Shown here: positions 1 to 7,843 of the stretch, piece by piece
Numbering within the stretch: the first letter of the stretch is position 1
Layout of the letters: each line of letters begins with the position of its first letter
NCBI RefSeq assembly: GCF_030296555.1
Contig: NZ_AP027728.1
Location: forward strand, 2,604,001 to 2,668,000
Reading direction: 5' to 3'
Length of the DNA stretch: 64,000 bases
Source: Microbacterium suwonense
Lineage (GTDB): Bacteria > Actinomycetota > Actinomycetes > Actinomycetales > Microbacteriaceae
The notes under the pieces: model-generated
What the model saw: only the letters and a program-made list of their open reading frames with translations
Told to the model about the DNA's origin: nothing
The model's database searches: none
Made by a program: the position numbers and the translations under genes

Positions 1-646
1 CCCCCTCGTGGCTGTTCCCCGTCACAGTGGGGGCGACCACGGTCTGGGAGCGCTGGGACGGACTCCGTCCCGACGGCACGCTGAACCCCGGCGCGATGGT
101 GTCGTTCAACCACGTCGCGCTCGGCTCGGTGGCCGCCTGGCTCCACGAGGACGTCGTCGGCCTCAGGGCCGCGGAGCCGGGGTATCGGCGCTCGCGGATC
201 GAGCCGCTGATACTCGACGGCCTGGACCATGCCGAGGCCGCGCACCTGACCCCGTACGGGCGGCTCCGGGCGCGCTGGGAACGGCAGCAGGATGAGGTGA
301 CTCTGACCGTCGAGGTGCCTCCGAACACGACCGCCGAGGTTCTCCTGCCGGACGGCAGGACCTTCGATGTGCTCTCCGGCGAGCACGAGTGGTCCTTCGC
401 CGACAGCCCGCGCGCGACGCATCCGCCGCTCACCCTCGACTCGTCGATGGCCGAGCTCGCCGACGATCCGGACGCGTACCGGGGGTTCTACCGCGCTCTG
501 GCGACCTCGCCGAACACCTTCGTGGCGAGGGCCGTGCGCTCGAACGCGCAGTACCGGGAGACCCTGTCGATCAGGGATGCGCTGGTGTTCTGCGACGAGG
601 CGACGCTCGCGGCCGTCGAGGTGGCGCTGCGCGGGGGGACGGCTGA
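1..646 (+). CDS. alpha-L-rhamnosidase (GH78), C-terminal part
   Basis: This is the 3' end of an alpha-L-rhamnosidase, which releases terminal rhamnose from glycosides. The gene enters from before the window; its first full codon is at base 3. The visible protein begins with PSWLFPVT, WERWDG and NPGAMVSFNHVALG, the end of the (alpha/alpha)6 catalytic barrel of GH78. About 110 residues of a C-terminal beta domain follow. The last ~70 residues (from LTLDSSMAELADDP) match nothing I recognise. Read as given, the frame has no stop and runs on under zur into the permease. Adding one G to the G6 run at 633-638 gives a TGA at 644-646, which I take as the true end. The sugar importer at 7.8-10.9 kb could be related, but zur and five other genes lie between. 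Confidence 0.85.
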
Positions 647-702
647 GACTGTTCCCGTCACGATCGACCGACCTCACCCGCGCGGCTCTCAGCCGCCCGG
701 CC

Positions 703-714
703 TAGACTCGGAGC
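703..714 (+). promoter_or_regulatory. -10 box of a leaderless zur promoter
   Basis: TAGACT at 703-708 is followed by six bases and then the ATG of zur at 715. This is the TANNNT-N6/7-start layout of actinobacterial leaderless transcripts. No ribosome binding site precedes the ATG, which supports that start. Confidence 0.6.
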
Positions 715-1137
715 ATGGCTCAGCGGAATACCTGGCAGCGGGAGCGCGTGCGCGACGCACTCGCCGACGCGCGCGGCTTCGTGAGCGCGCAGACGCTGCA
801 CGCCGACCTGCGTCAGGCGAATACCGGAATCGGCCTGGCCACCGTGTATCGTGCGCTGGCAGGGCTCGCGGCATCCGGCGACGCCGACTCGCTGCAGAGC
901 CCGGAGGGCGAGGCCCTCTACCGGGCCTGCTCCACGCAGGGGCACCACCACCACCTGATCTGCCGCGCCTGCGGCAGGGCGGTGGAGATCGAGGCCAGGG
1001 ACGTCGAGCAGTGGGCTCAGCGCACCGCATCCGCCTACGGCTTCCGCGACGCCGAGCACGTCGTCGACATCTTCGGACTGTGCACCGAGTGCGCCGACCG
1101 CCGCGATCGCGAGGCAGGCGCCGGAGCGGCGGAGTGA
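715..1137 (+). CDS. zur: Fur-family zinc repressor (Zur)
   Basis: This 140-residue Fur-family regulator is most like actinobacterial Zur, which represses zinc-uptake and zinc-sparing genes when zinc is plentiful. Residues 1-80 form the winged helix, with GLATVYRAL as the recognition region. The metal-binding half has GHHHHLICRACG (HHHH plus the first CxxC) and FGLCTEC (the second CxxC), the structural zinc site. The HHHH run and long acidic linker fit Zur better than Fur. The start lies six bases after a TAGACT box, and the stop overlaps the GTG of the permease, so the two are co-transcribed. Zur rather than another Fur paralogue is an inference from motifs and from the permease/TIGR03943 neighbours. 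Confidence 0.85.
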   Translation: MAQRNTWQRERVRDALADARGFVSAQTLHADLRQANTGIGLATVYRALAGLAASGDADSLQSPEGEALYRACSTQGHHHHLICRACGRAVEIEARDVEQWAQRTASAYGFRDAEHVVDIFGLCTECADRRDREAGAGAAE

Positions 1138-2180
1138 CGTCAGCCCCGCCGCAGAAAGCATCCGCGCGCGCGGAGCACGGCCATCGGCATCCGGCGCGCA
1201 GCATCCCGCTCGGACGAGCGCTCGTGATCGGCGTCGGGATCGTCGCCGTCCTCGTGCTCATCGACGTGCTCGCGCCGACGCTCTTCTCGCAAGCGCTGCC
1301 CGACCGTGCGCAGGATGGCCTGACCCTCACGCTGAGCGTGCTCATCGAGGCTCTGCCCTGGGTGCTGCTCGGCGTGGTGCTGTCGATCGTCGTGCAGGTG
1401 TGGCTGCCCGCCGACGCCGTGCAGCGCTGGCTGCCCCGCAGCGCCTGGGTGCGCCGGGCGGTGCTGTCGCTGCTGGGCATGTTCATCCCGGTGTGCGAGT
1501 GCGGCAACGTGCCCTTCGCGCGCGGGCTGATGATGCGTGGGCTCGCACCCGCCGAGGCGATGACGTTCCTCGTCGCGGCCCCGATCGTGAACCCGATCGT
1601 CATCCTCACCACGCACGCCGCATTTGGCTGGGACGGTGGCATCCTCGTCGCGCGCCTGGTCGGCGGCTACCTGATCGCGAACCTGATCGGTTGGATCTAC
1701 AGTCGTCATCCCGATCCGCAGGCGCTGCTCACCGAGCGCTTCGTCGAGACCTGCGAGCAAGTCGTGCACGAGCCCGGGTCGCCGGTGCGCCGCAGTCTGA
1801 TCCAGTTCCTCGTCGAGCTGCGCGCCGTGATGCCGGCGCTCGTGATCGGCTCCGCGCTCGCCGGAGCGGTGCAGGTGCTGGTGCCGAGAGACGTGCTGCT
1901 GGCGATCGGCTCCAACCCGGTGCTGTCGATCCTGGCGATGGTGGCGCTGGCCATGACGGTGGCGATCTGCTCGAACGTCGACGCCTTCTTCGCGCTCTCG
2001 TTCGCGTCGACGTTCTCATCGGGGGCGATCATCGCCTTCCTGCTGGTCGGTCCGCTGGTCGACGTGAAGATGCTCGCCCTGCTGCGCACCACCTTCACCG
2101 CGCGCGTGCTCGCGGGCCTGGTCGGCGTGGTGGTGCTCAGCGCCTGCGCCATCGGGATCGGGGTGAACGTCTTTGGCTGA
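1134..2180 (+). CDS. COG0701-type permease (PF03773), likely zinc-linked
   Basis: This 348-residue integral membrane protein belongs to the YraQ/ArsP_1 family of predicted permeases. The first ~25 residues are cytosolic; about eight membrane segments follow. The family signature PVCECGNVPFARGLM lies near residue 125, and APIVNPIVIL near 165 marks the second half of the first repeat. CSNVDAFFALSF near 285 is the equivalent of the CECG motif in the second repeat. The GTG start overlaps the stop of zur, and the end overlaps the next gene. Family members move organoarsenicals or unknown substrates. With Zur and a TIGR03943 partner, a role in zinc homeostasis is the best inference. Confidence 0.8.
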   Translation: MTSAPPQKASARAEHGHRHPARSIPLGRALVIGVGIVAVLVLIDVLAPTLFSQALPDRAQDGLTLTLSVLIEALPWVLLGVVLSIVVQVWLPADAVQRWLPRSAWVRRAVLSLLGMFIPVCECGNVPFARGLMMRGLAPAEAMTFLVAAPIVNPIVILTTHAAFGWDGGILVARLVGGYLIANLIGWIYSRHPDPQALLTERFVETCEQVVHEPGSPVRRSLIQFLVELRAVMPALVIGSALAGAVQVLVPRDVLLAIGSNPVLSILAMVALAMTVAICSNVDAFFALSFASTFSSGAIIAFLLVGPLVDVKMLALLRTTFTARVLAGLVGVVVLSACAIGIGVNVFG

Positions 2181-2955
2181 CACGGATGCTATGCGGAACC
2201 CGCGTCTGCATGCGCTCGCCGCGCGCTGGCTGGGCCTGGGACTGGCGACGGTGGTCGCCGTCGTCACGTTCGTGCTCGGTGTCACGGGTCGGCTCACGCT
2301 GTACATCAGCCCCGACACGGTGTGGTTCGCGTGCGCGGCGGCCGTCGTCATGCTCGTCGTCGCCGTCTGGTCGTGCACGCTCCCGCTCGGCGCGGAGGGC
2401 GATCACGATCACGACCACGGCGCGGTGGGGGCGGATGCCGGGTCCCTTCGCCGCCGGATGCTGCAGACCGCCGGCGTCGTGACCGGAGGGGTTCTCGCAT
2501 CCGCCGTGGTGCTGGCCGCGCTCGTGCTGCCGCCCGCCTCGCTGTCGACCCAGCTGGCGATGTCGCGGGCAGGGGAGAGCCCGGTGCTGTTCGCCGGCGC
2601 GGACGATGTGACCCTCGGGGTGGCTGACACCACGACGTTCGGCGTCGGGGACTGGGCGAGTGCATTCGCCACGGCGACGCGACCGGAGAGCTATGACGGC
2701 GCATCGGTGACGCTGACCGGCTTCGTCACCCCGGGCGAGGGCGACACCACCGGGCTCACCCGCATGATCATCACGCACTGCGTCATCGACGCGCAGCCGG
2801 CCACCGTTCCCGTGGGCGGCGTCGCCGACGAGTACGCCACCGGCCAGTGGGTCGAGGTCACCGGCACCGTGCGCGCCGATGCCGACGGCACCCTGCGCAT
2901 CGAGCCGACCGCGGTGAAGAAGGTCGCAGAGCCCAAGGACCCGTATGAGTACTGA
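2173..2955 (+). CDS. TIGR03943-family permease partner
   Basis: This 260-residue membrane protein matches the TIGR03943 family, the usual neighbour of COG0701 permeases. There are two N-terminal membrane segments, a short loop with DHDHDHG (about residues 77-83) that could bind zinc, and a third segment near residue 105. A ~130-residue soluble domain follows, with VTLTGFVTPG and MIITHCVIDAQP typical of the family; its single Cys may ligate metal. I take the TTG at 2173, which overlaps the permease stop; the ATG at 2191 is an alternative. It probably forms one complex with the upstream permease. The transported substrate is not shown by the sequence. Confidence 0.75.
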   Translation: MADTDAMRNPRLHALAARWLGLGLATVVAVVTFVLGVTGRLTLYISPDTVWFACAAAVVMLVVAVWSCTLPLGAEGDHDHDHGAVGADAGSLRRRMLQTAGVVTGGVLASAVVLAALVLPPASLSTQLAMSRAGESPVLFAGADDVTLGVADTTTFGVGDWASAFATATRPESYDGASVTLTGFVTPGEGDTTGLTRMIITHCVIDAQPATVPVGGVADEYATGQWVEVTGTVRADADGTLRIEPTAVKKVAEPKDPYEY

Positions 2956-4660
2956 CGGCTCCGGAGAACCGCTGACCAGGGCCCAGCTGCGCGCCCTCCG
3001 CGCCGCCGAGGAAGCCGCCCGCGAGGGGGAGCAGGCGGCCGCGCCGGCCGAGCAGGGGGTCGAGTCGGCAGTCGATGAGGCTGAGGCACAGCATCCGGTT
3101 CCCCCGGTTCCCGTCCCCGCGACGCCCGTCGCGGTCGGCATCACGGTGCCCGACCTGGACGCCTCCGCACCCGCCGATCCCGGTGACGTTCCGGGGGCCG
3201 ACACGCCAGATGTCGGACCGATTCGCGGGAAACGACCTGCGTCTGGCGTGTCGGCCCCCGATTCGCATCCGCCCCGCAGACCCCGCTCGCCCGGCAGCCG
3301 ACGCTTCACGGCCACGCTGCTGTCGGTGCTCGGCGTGCTCGTGCTCGTGGTCGGAGTGCTCGGCGCGGTCAGCTTGACGCAGGGCCCGCGCGTCTCAGCC
3401 GTGAACGTCGATGCCGCGCAGACCATCGCGACTTCGGGCAGCCGGCTGACCCTCACGCTCAACCAACCCGTCGCCGCGATCGATCCGGCACAGGTCTCCG
3501 TCCAGCCCGCTGTGCCGTTCACGATCGATGCGGCCGGGCGCAGCATCGGCATCCGCTTCACCACCGCACTGGACGACGAGACGACCTACTCGATCTCGGT
3601 CACCGGGGTTCGTGGCGCTTCAGGCGGGCCCGCATCGGACCTGACGACCAGCTTCACCACCCCGGCCTCGCGCATCCTGCTGCTGCAGCGCTCAGCCGAC
3701 GGCGACGACAAGATCTTCCGCACCGACCTGAGTGGCGAGCGGGCCACGCCGGTGTTCGCGCATCCGCGCATCGACGACTATCGCGCCACCTCGAACCGGA
3801 TCGTGGTCGCCGTGGAGGACGACGACGGCTCGCGGCTGATCGTGATGGACCGCGACGGCACGAATCAGCGCGAGCTGCCGCTGCCGGGTGACGGCTACGT
3901 CTCGTCGGTGCAGGTCTCCGATCGTGGCGGCTTCGTCGGCTACAGCTACTCCGACCGCGAGCTCACCGAGACCACCGGTCGCGCCAGCGTGCTGGTCACC
4001 CAGTCGCTGAGCGGCGAGGGCGAACCGCGCGTCGTTCAGGTGGCGGGCGAGGACGCCAGCATCGCCGAATGGCAGTTCGTGCCCGGCTCCTCCTCGCTGC
4101 TGTTCATCGACTTCGACGGCGCGCTCGGCGTGGAGGACCCCAGTACGAACGCCGAGGTGAAGTCGATGGGCGTCGCCGCCGGCATCCTCGGCATCAGCCG
4201 CGGCACCTACACGGCGATCGTGGAACGCACCGACGGCAGCACCGTGCAGCTCGATCTCACCGACGGCACCGAGACGCCGCTGCCGGCATCCGACCCCGAC
4301 TACGGCGACGCCGACACGATCGTGCCGTACCCGGGCGGCACCCTGCGGCACGTCGTTCAGCGCGACGAGTCCGGCATGCCCACCGGACAGGCGGTCGTGC
4401 GCGTGAACGACGACGGCGCCGCCGACGTGATCCGCGAGGTGAGCGGAGCGGATGCGATCCTGCAGACCTGCGTGTCGCCGAGCGGACAGTACGCAGCCGT
4501 CGTGGTCGCGCCGGATCTGCCCACCAACGCCTACGACGACCTGCTGCTGCCGCTGCCGAGCACGCTGCACACCCAGCTGATCGATCTTTCCGGAAAGCGC
4601 GCGCTGCCGAACCTGAACGGCTTCGACATCTCCTGGTGCGAACAGGCGCCGCAGCCATGA
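2945..4660 (+). CDS. membrane-anchored Ig-like/beta-propeller protein
   Basis: This 571-residue protein has a cytosolic Glu/Ala- and Pro-rich N-terminus (1-~115) and one membrane segment (~120-145, LLSVLGVLVLVVGVLGAVSL). An Ig-like Big_5-type domain (~150-240) follows, then a repeat region with TolB-like sheets such as SRLIVMDRDGTNQRELPLPG (~280-570). A secreted, membrane-tethered role is likely; the ligand is unknown. The start overlaps the TIGR03943 gene, so the protein belongs to the zur operon. The linker just before the membrane segment contains a perfect 19-bp inverted repeat, listed separately, that looks like an in-frame insertion. The downstream glycosylase ATG overlaps the stop. Confidence 0.65.
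   Translation: MSTDGSGEPLTRAQLRALRAAEEAAREGEQAAAPAEQGVESAVDEAEAQHPVPPVPVPATPVAVGITVPDLDASAPADPGDVPGADTPDVGPIRGKRPASGVSAPDSHPPRRPRSPGSRRFTATLLSVLGVLVLVVGVLGAVSLTQGPRVSAVNVDAAQTIATSGSRLTLTLNQPVAAIDPAQVSVQPAVPFTIDAAGRSIGIRFTTALDDETTYSISVTGVRGASGGPASDLTTSFTTPASRILLLQRSADGDDKIFRTDLSGERATPVFAHPRIDDYRATSNRIVVAVEDDDGSRLIVMDRDGTNQRELPLPGDGYVSSVQVSDRGGFVGYSYSDRELTETTGRASVLVTQSLSGEGEPRVVQVAGEDASIAEWQFVPGSSSLLFIDFDGALGVEDPSTNAEVKSMGVAAGILGISRGTYTAIVERTDGSTVQLDLTDGTETPLPASDPDYGDADTIVPYPGGTLRHVVQRDESGMPTGQAVVRVNDDGAADVIREVSGADAILQTCVSPSGQYAAVVVAPDLPTNAYDDLLLPLPSTLHTQLIDLSGKRALPNLNGFDISWCEQAPQP
3192..3260. repeat. perfect 19-bp inverted repeat inside a coding region
   Basis: Arms at 3192-3210 and 3242-3260 are exact reverse complements (CGGGGGCCGACACGCCAGA and its complement), with a 31-base loop. 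The element sits in the disordered Pro-rich linker of the membrane-anchored protein and is read through in frame, encoding about 23 residues that include GADTPDVGP and ASGVSAPDS. Such a long perfect palindrome is unlikely by chance and resembles a REP-type element. Confidence 0.75.
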
Positions 4661-5399
4661 GCGAGACGACGGAGATGCCACGCGGGGGCCGGATGGCCCA
4701 CCGTGTACGTCGCACCGATCTGATGGGGCTTCCTGTGGACGTTGCCCCCGCCTGCTGGGTGCGCAGCTGACGACGTTCGTCGACGGCGTCGAGACCCGCC
4801 TGCGCATCACCGAGGTCGAGGCGTATCACGGCAAGGGCACCGGGCCCGTCCCGGATCCCGGTTCGCATGCACGAATGGGCCCGACCGCCCGCAACGCCAC
4901 CATGTGGGGTGAGCCGGGCCATCTGTACGTGTACCTCAGCCACGGCATCCATTCCTGCGTCAACGTGGTGTGCGGGCCCGAGGGCGAGGCCGGCGGTGTG
5001 CTGCTGCGGGCCGGCGAGGTGATTGGGGGAACGGATGCCGCCGCCCGGCGCCGCGGTGTCGCGACGCCGCTCGGGCGCATCGCGCTGCGGGATCTGGCTC
5101 GCGGGCCGGGCAGACTCGGTCAGGCACTCGGTCTGCGGCACGCACTGCACGACGGCATCGACGTCGTCGCCGGTGTCGAGCTGAACGGGGCCGTCGCGCG
5201 GCTGGAGCTGCTCGACGAGCCGCTCGCGGAGGTCTCGGCCGGGCCCAGGGTCGGCGTCGCAGGCGAAGCTGGCACGATGGCCTTCCCCTGGCGCTTCTGG
5301 ATCACCGGCGATCCGACCGTGTCGCCGTTCCGGTGGGGGCGCGGGGCGGCAGAGGCCGAGGTGCTGCGCGATCCCGACCGGGCCGGCTCCACCGACTGA
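4657..5399 (+). CDS. DNA-3-methyladenine glycosylase (AAG/MPG), frameshifted
   Basis: This is a base-excision-repair enzyme that removes 3-methyladenine and other alkylated purines. The repaired protein is about 247 residues. It has the AAG-family motifs ITEVEAYHG (catalytic Glu), MGPTARNATMWG and GHLYVYLSHGIH, then SCVNVVCG and GGVLLRAGE. Near the C-terminus PWRFWITGDPTVSPFR is typical. As given, the frame from the ATG at 4657 stops early. One extra C in the C5 run 4745-4749 joins the N-terminus (MGLPVDVAPRLLGAQL) to the rest. The start overlaps the stop of the previous gene. I regard the frameshift as a sequence error. Confidence 0.85.
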
Positions 5400-5404
5400 G
5401 CGGT

Positions 5405-5463
5405 TCAGCCCTCCGAACCGGAGCCCTCCGAGCCGGAGCCCTCTGAACCGGAGCCCTCCGAGT
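5405..5463 (-). repeat. 15-bp tandem repeat (about four copies)
   Basis: The unit GAGCCCTCCGAACCG (plus strand) is repeated about four times with few changes just before the LacI stop. It encodes SEGSG repeats. Copy number could vary by slippage without breaking the frame. Confidence 0.75.
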
Positions 5464-6454
5464 CGCACCCGCACGACTCGCGGATGCGCAGCTGGGTCGA
5501 GTAGGCACGATGCTGCCGTGGGGTATCGGGGTTCAGCAGCAGCTCCACTGCCGCTCGCGCCATCCGCTCCATGGGCTGCGCGGCGGTGGTCAGGCGCGGT
5601 GAGACGAAGTCGGCGATCATGGTGCCGTCGAAGGAGGCCAGCGCGACATCCTGCGGAACGCGGATGCGGTGCTCGTGGAACGCGGCCAGCAGGCCGATCC
5701 CGATCTGATCGGACGCCGCCAGCACTGCGCGCGGCAGAGCGCCCTGACGCATCAGCTTCATCGCCGTGTCGTATCCGCCCTGATAGCCGAACGGCGTGTG
5801 CACGAGCGTGCCCAACGGAAGCCGTGCGGCGGTGAGCGCCTCGCGCCAACCGCGTTCGCGTTCGTCGTACCGCGCCGCGCTTCCGGCGAAGGCGATGTCG
5901 CGGTAGCCGTGCTCGATCAGGTGCGCGCACACCTCGTATGCACCTCGTGCGAAGTCGACGCCCACGCTGTACAGTCCATCCGTCTCGCCGAACTGGCCGA
6001 TCACGACCGCGGGGATGCCCAGCGACTCGACCACGGACTGCTCACTCGCCGTGAGCACGTCGGCGATGATCAGGCCGCCGATCTGCCGTGACGCCAGATC
6101 GCGGATCTGCTCGGCGGTCGACACCTGCGAGCGATCCGAGTTCACGATCAGCAGGGAGCGTCCGACATCCGCCGTGGCCTGATCGAGGGCGTGGCACAGC
6201 TCGGCGAAGAAGGGGTTGCGATTGTCGTGCACGACAAGACCGAACATGTCGGCGGTGCCCTTCGACAGCGCTCGCGCGGCGGCGTTCGGGCGGTATCCGA
6301 GCACCCGCACGGCATCCAGCACGCGTTCCCTGGTGAGCGGTGCGACGGCCTTCGGCCCGTCGTTGAGCACATAGCTGACGACGGCAGTGCTGACACCGGC
6401 GTACCGGGCGACGTCGGCCCGCGTCACCGAGCGGGGCCGACTCTCAGCCGGCAT
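5405..6454 (-). CDS. LacI-family sugar repressor with C-terminal repeat tail
   Basis: This is a 349-residue LacI/GalR regulator. Residues ~8-60 hold the helix-turn-helix and hinge (VTRADVARYAGVSTAVVSYVLN, then RPNAAARALS), and the rest is a periplasmic-binding-like effector domain (GLIIADVLT, GLLAAFHEHRI, ASFDGTMIADF). The tail after ESCGCD is four units of SEGSG encoded by a 15-bp tandem repeat at about 5405-5463. This is not part of the fold. The start was set at the ATG giving MPAESRPRSVT. It overlaps the end of the Gfo/Idh gene by 11 bases, so both form one operon. It presumably controls itself and the divergent importer at 7844; the inducer is unknown. Confidence 0.85.
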   Translation of the reverse strand: MPAESRPRSVTRADVARYAGVSTAVVSYVLNDGPKAVAPLTRERVLDAVRVLGYRPNAAARALSKGTADMFGLVVHDNRNPFFAELCHALDQATADVGRSLLIVNSDRSQVSTAEQIRDLASRQIGGLIIADVLTASEQSVVESLGIPAVVIGQFGETDGLYSVGVDFARGAYEVCAHLIEHGYRDIAFAGSAARYDERERGWREALTAARLPLGTLVHTPFGYQGGYDTAMKLMRQGALPRAVLAASDQIGIGLLAAFHEHRIRVPQDVALASFDGTMIADFVSPRLTTAAQPMERMARAAVELLLNPDTPRQHRAYSTQLRIRESCGCDSEGSGSEGSGSEGSGSEG

Positions 6455-7652
6455 CCGGCATTCCCAGGTCGGGCACCCTGAGACGTTCACCGCCCCGCCG
6501 TGCCGACTCGTGGGCGATCACGCCGGGGAGGGTGAAGCGTGCTGCCTGCCAGGCGTTCACCGCAGGCATCCCGCCCCCGTTCACGGCGCGCACGAAATCG
6601 TCCACCAGGAAATGGTGGCTTCCCTCGTGTCCGTTCGGCAGGGGCAGCAGCTCTGCGGGAATCCGCGCACGATCCGCCTCGTGGATCGCCGCATAGCCCG
6701 AGATGAACGCATCCCGCAGAGCGGGCGCCACATGCGCCAGGGAAGGATCGTCGGGCGAAAGCGAGGCGTGCGTATCGATCAGGTGGGAGATGTCCTCGAC
6801 GCCCTGACGGTTCTGCCACACCGTCGTCGACGCGAGCTGTTCGAAGGACCCCTCGGTGCCGAACCAGCGGAAACGCGACTCGCGCAGGTGCGAGGGGTAG
6901 CCCACACGGCGGAACTCGTTGATGCGCATGGACCCGCCTGCGGCGAGCTCGAAAAGCGCCGTCGCGTTGGAGATGTCGTTGTCGAACTGGCTCACCGAGC
7001 GGTCGAAGACCCCGTCGCCGCGCTGATCGACGACTCCGATCGCCGAGACGGCGACGGCGTGGGTCGGCCAGGCTCCCAGGACGCCGCCGATCGAGTGGGT
7101 CGGATACAGCAGCGGAGGATAGCTGGCCGTCGCCTTCCAGCCCTCTCCGCCGGAGTACTGGTACGCCTCGTAGAAGCCCAGTTCCATGTCGTGCACGTAG
7201 TCGCCCTCGCCGTAGAAGAGCCGGCCGAACGAGCCCTCGGCGAGCTTCTGCCTGGCGAACACCGTCGCCGGGTTGTAGTAGCTCGTCTCGCCCATCATGT
7301 AGGTCAGGCCCGTCTCGCGGACGGTGTCGACGATGGCTGCGATCTCGTCCACGGTGATCGCCATCGGGACGGCGCAGTAGACATGCTTGCCGGCGCGCAG
7401 CGCCTTGACGACCAGCGGACCGTGAGTCCAGCGCTGGGTGAAGATCGCGACGGCGTCGACGAGCGGCGAGGCGATCATCTCGTCGAAGGAGCCGAACGTG
7501 CCCGCCAGCCCTGCGGAGCGCACGAGTTCGTCTGCCCTCGAGCCGATCAGATCGGTCACGTGGACAGCCGAGACACCGGGGTGATGGTGGAACAGAGTCG
7601 CGAACTGGCCGGCGAACTGACCAGCGCCAACGATCCCCAAGGTGAACGGCAT
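6444..7652 (-). CDS. Gfo/Idh/MocA-family oxidoreductase
   Basis: This is a 402-residue NAD(P)-dependent sugar or inositol dehydrogenase-type enzyme. The N-terminus has the Rossmann motif GIVGAGQFAGQFA (residues 5-17). RAGKHVYCAVPMA (~85-100) corresponds to the conserved GKHV-EKP region, although Glu-Lys-Pro is AVP here. The C-terminal alpha/beta domain follows (YPTHSIGGVLGAWP holds the usual His). It is the first gene of an operon with the LacI regulator and is divergent from a sugar importer. It therefore probably oxidises the imported sugar or a derivative. The changed EKP motif may reduce or alter activity. The substrate cannot be told from sequence. Confidence 0.8.
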   Translation of the reverse strand: MPFTLGIVGAGQFAGQFATLFHHHPGVSAVHVTDLIGSRADELVRSAGLAGTFGSFDEMIASPLVDAVAIFTQRWTHGPLVVKALRAGKHVYCAVPMAITVDEIAAIVDTVRETGLTYMMGETSYYNPATVFARQKLAEGSFGRLFYGEGDYVHDMELGFYEAYQYSGGEGWKATASYPPLLYPTHSIGGVLGAWPTHAVAVSAIGVVDQRGDGVFDRSVSQFDNDISNATALFELAAGGSMRINEFRRVGYPSHLRESRFRWFGTEGSFEQLASTTVWQNRQGVEDISHLIDTHASLSPDDPSLAHVAPALRDAFISGYAAIHEADRARIPAELLPLPNGHEGSHHFLVDDFVRAVNGGGMPAVNAWQAARFTLPGVIAHESARRGGERLRVPDLGMPDAG

Positions 7653-7692
7653 GAGTTGAGTCTTTCAGTGTGGGTCTACGGGTGTCAACACG

Positions 7693-7723
7693 ACGGAGGG
7701 GCCCCGGAATCATGCCCCTCCGT
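7693..7723. promoter_or_regulatory. inverted repeat in the LacI/importer divergent region
   Basis: ACGGAGGGG (7693-7701) and CCCCTCCGT (7715-7723) form a perfect 9-bp inverted repeat with a 13-base loop. It lies between the Gfo/Idh start (7652) and the binding-protein start (7844). It is a candidate regulatory hairpin or operator. It lacks the central CG of a typical LacI site, so assignment to the LacI protein is uncertain. Confidence 0.35.
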
Positions 7724-7843
7724 ACGATTCCGAGACCCCCTGTACCCCAGCGATCTACGCGGGTAACATATCACGAACGGAGCGACAGCGCACGAGTTTT
7801 TCTCCGTATCGACGAAGACACCCGAGGACTGTGAGGATCGGCG

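Noticed and set aside
1140..1769. A minus-strand gene opposite the permease
   Set aside because: It is a His/Glu/Asp/Arg-rich shadow of the membrane protein on the plus strand, as are most other long antisense frames in this GC-rich window.
27..2180. A single 717-residue frame joining rhamnosidase and permease
   Set aside because: The middle part is an out-of-frame reading of zur with Arg-rich nonsense. The rhamnosidase ends at 644-646 once the G run is repaired, and the permease has its own GTG at 1134.
5405..5463. CRISPR-like array
   Set aside because: The repeats are 15 bp, contiguous without spacers and in frame with the LacI protein.
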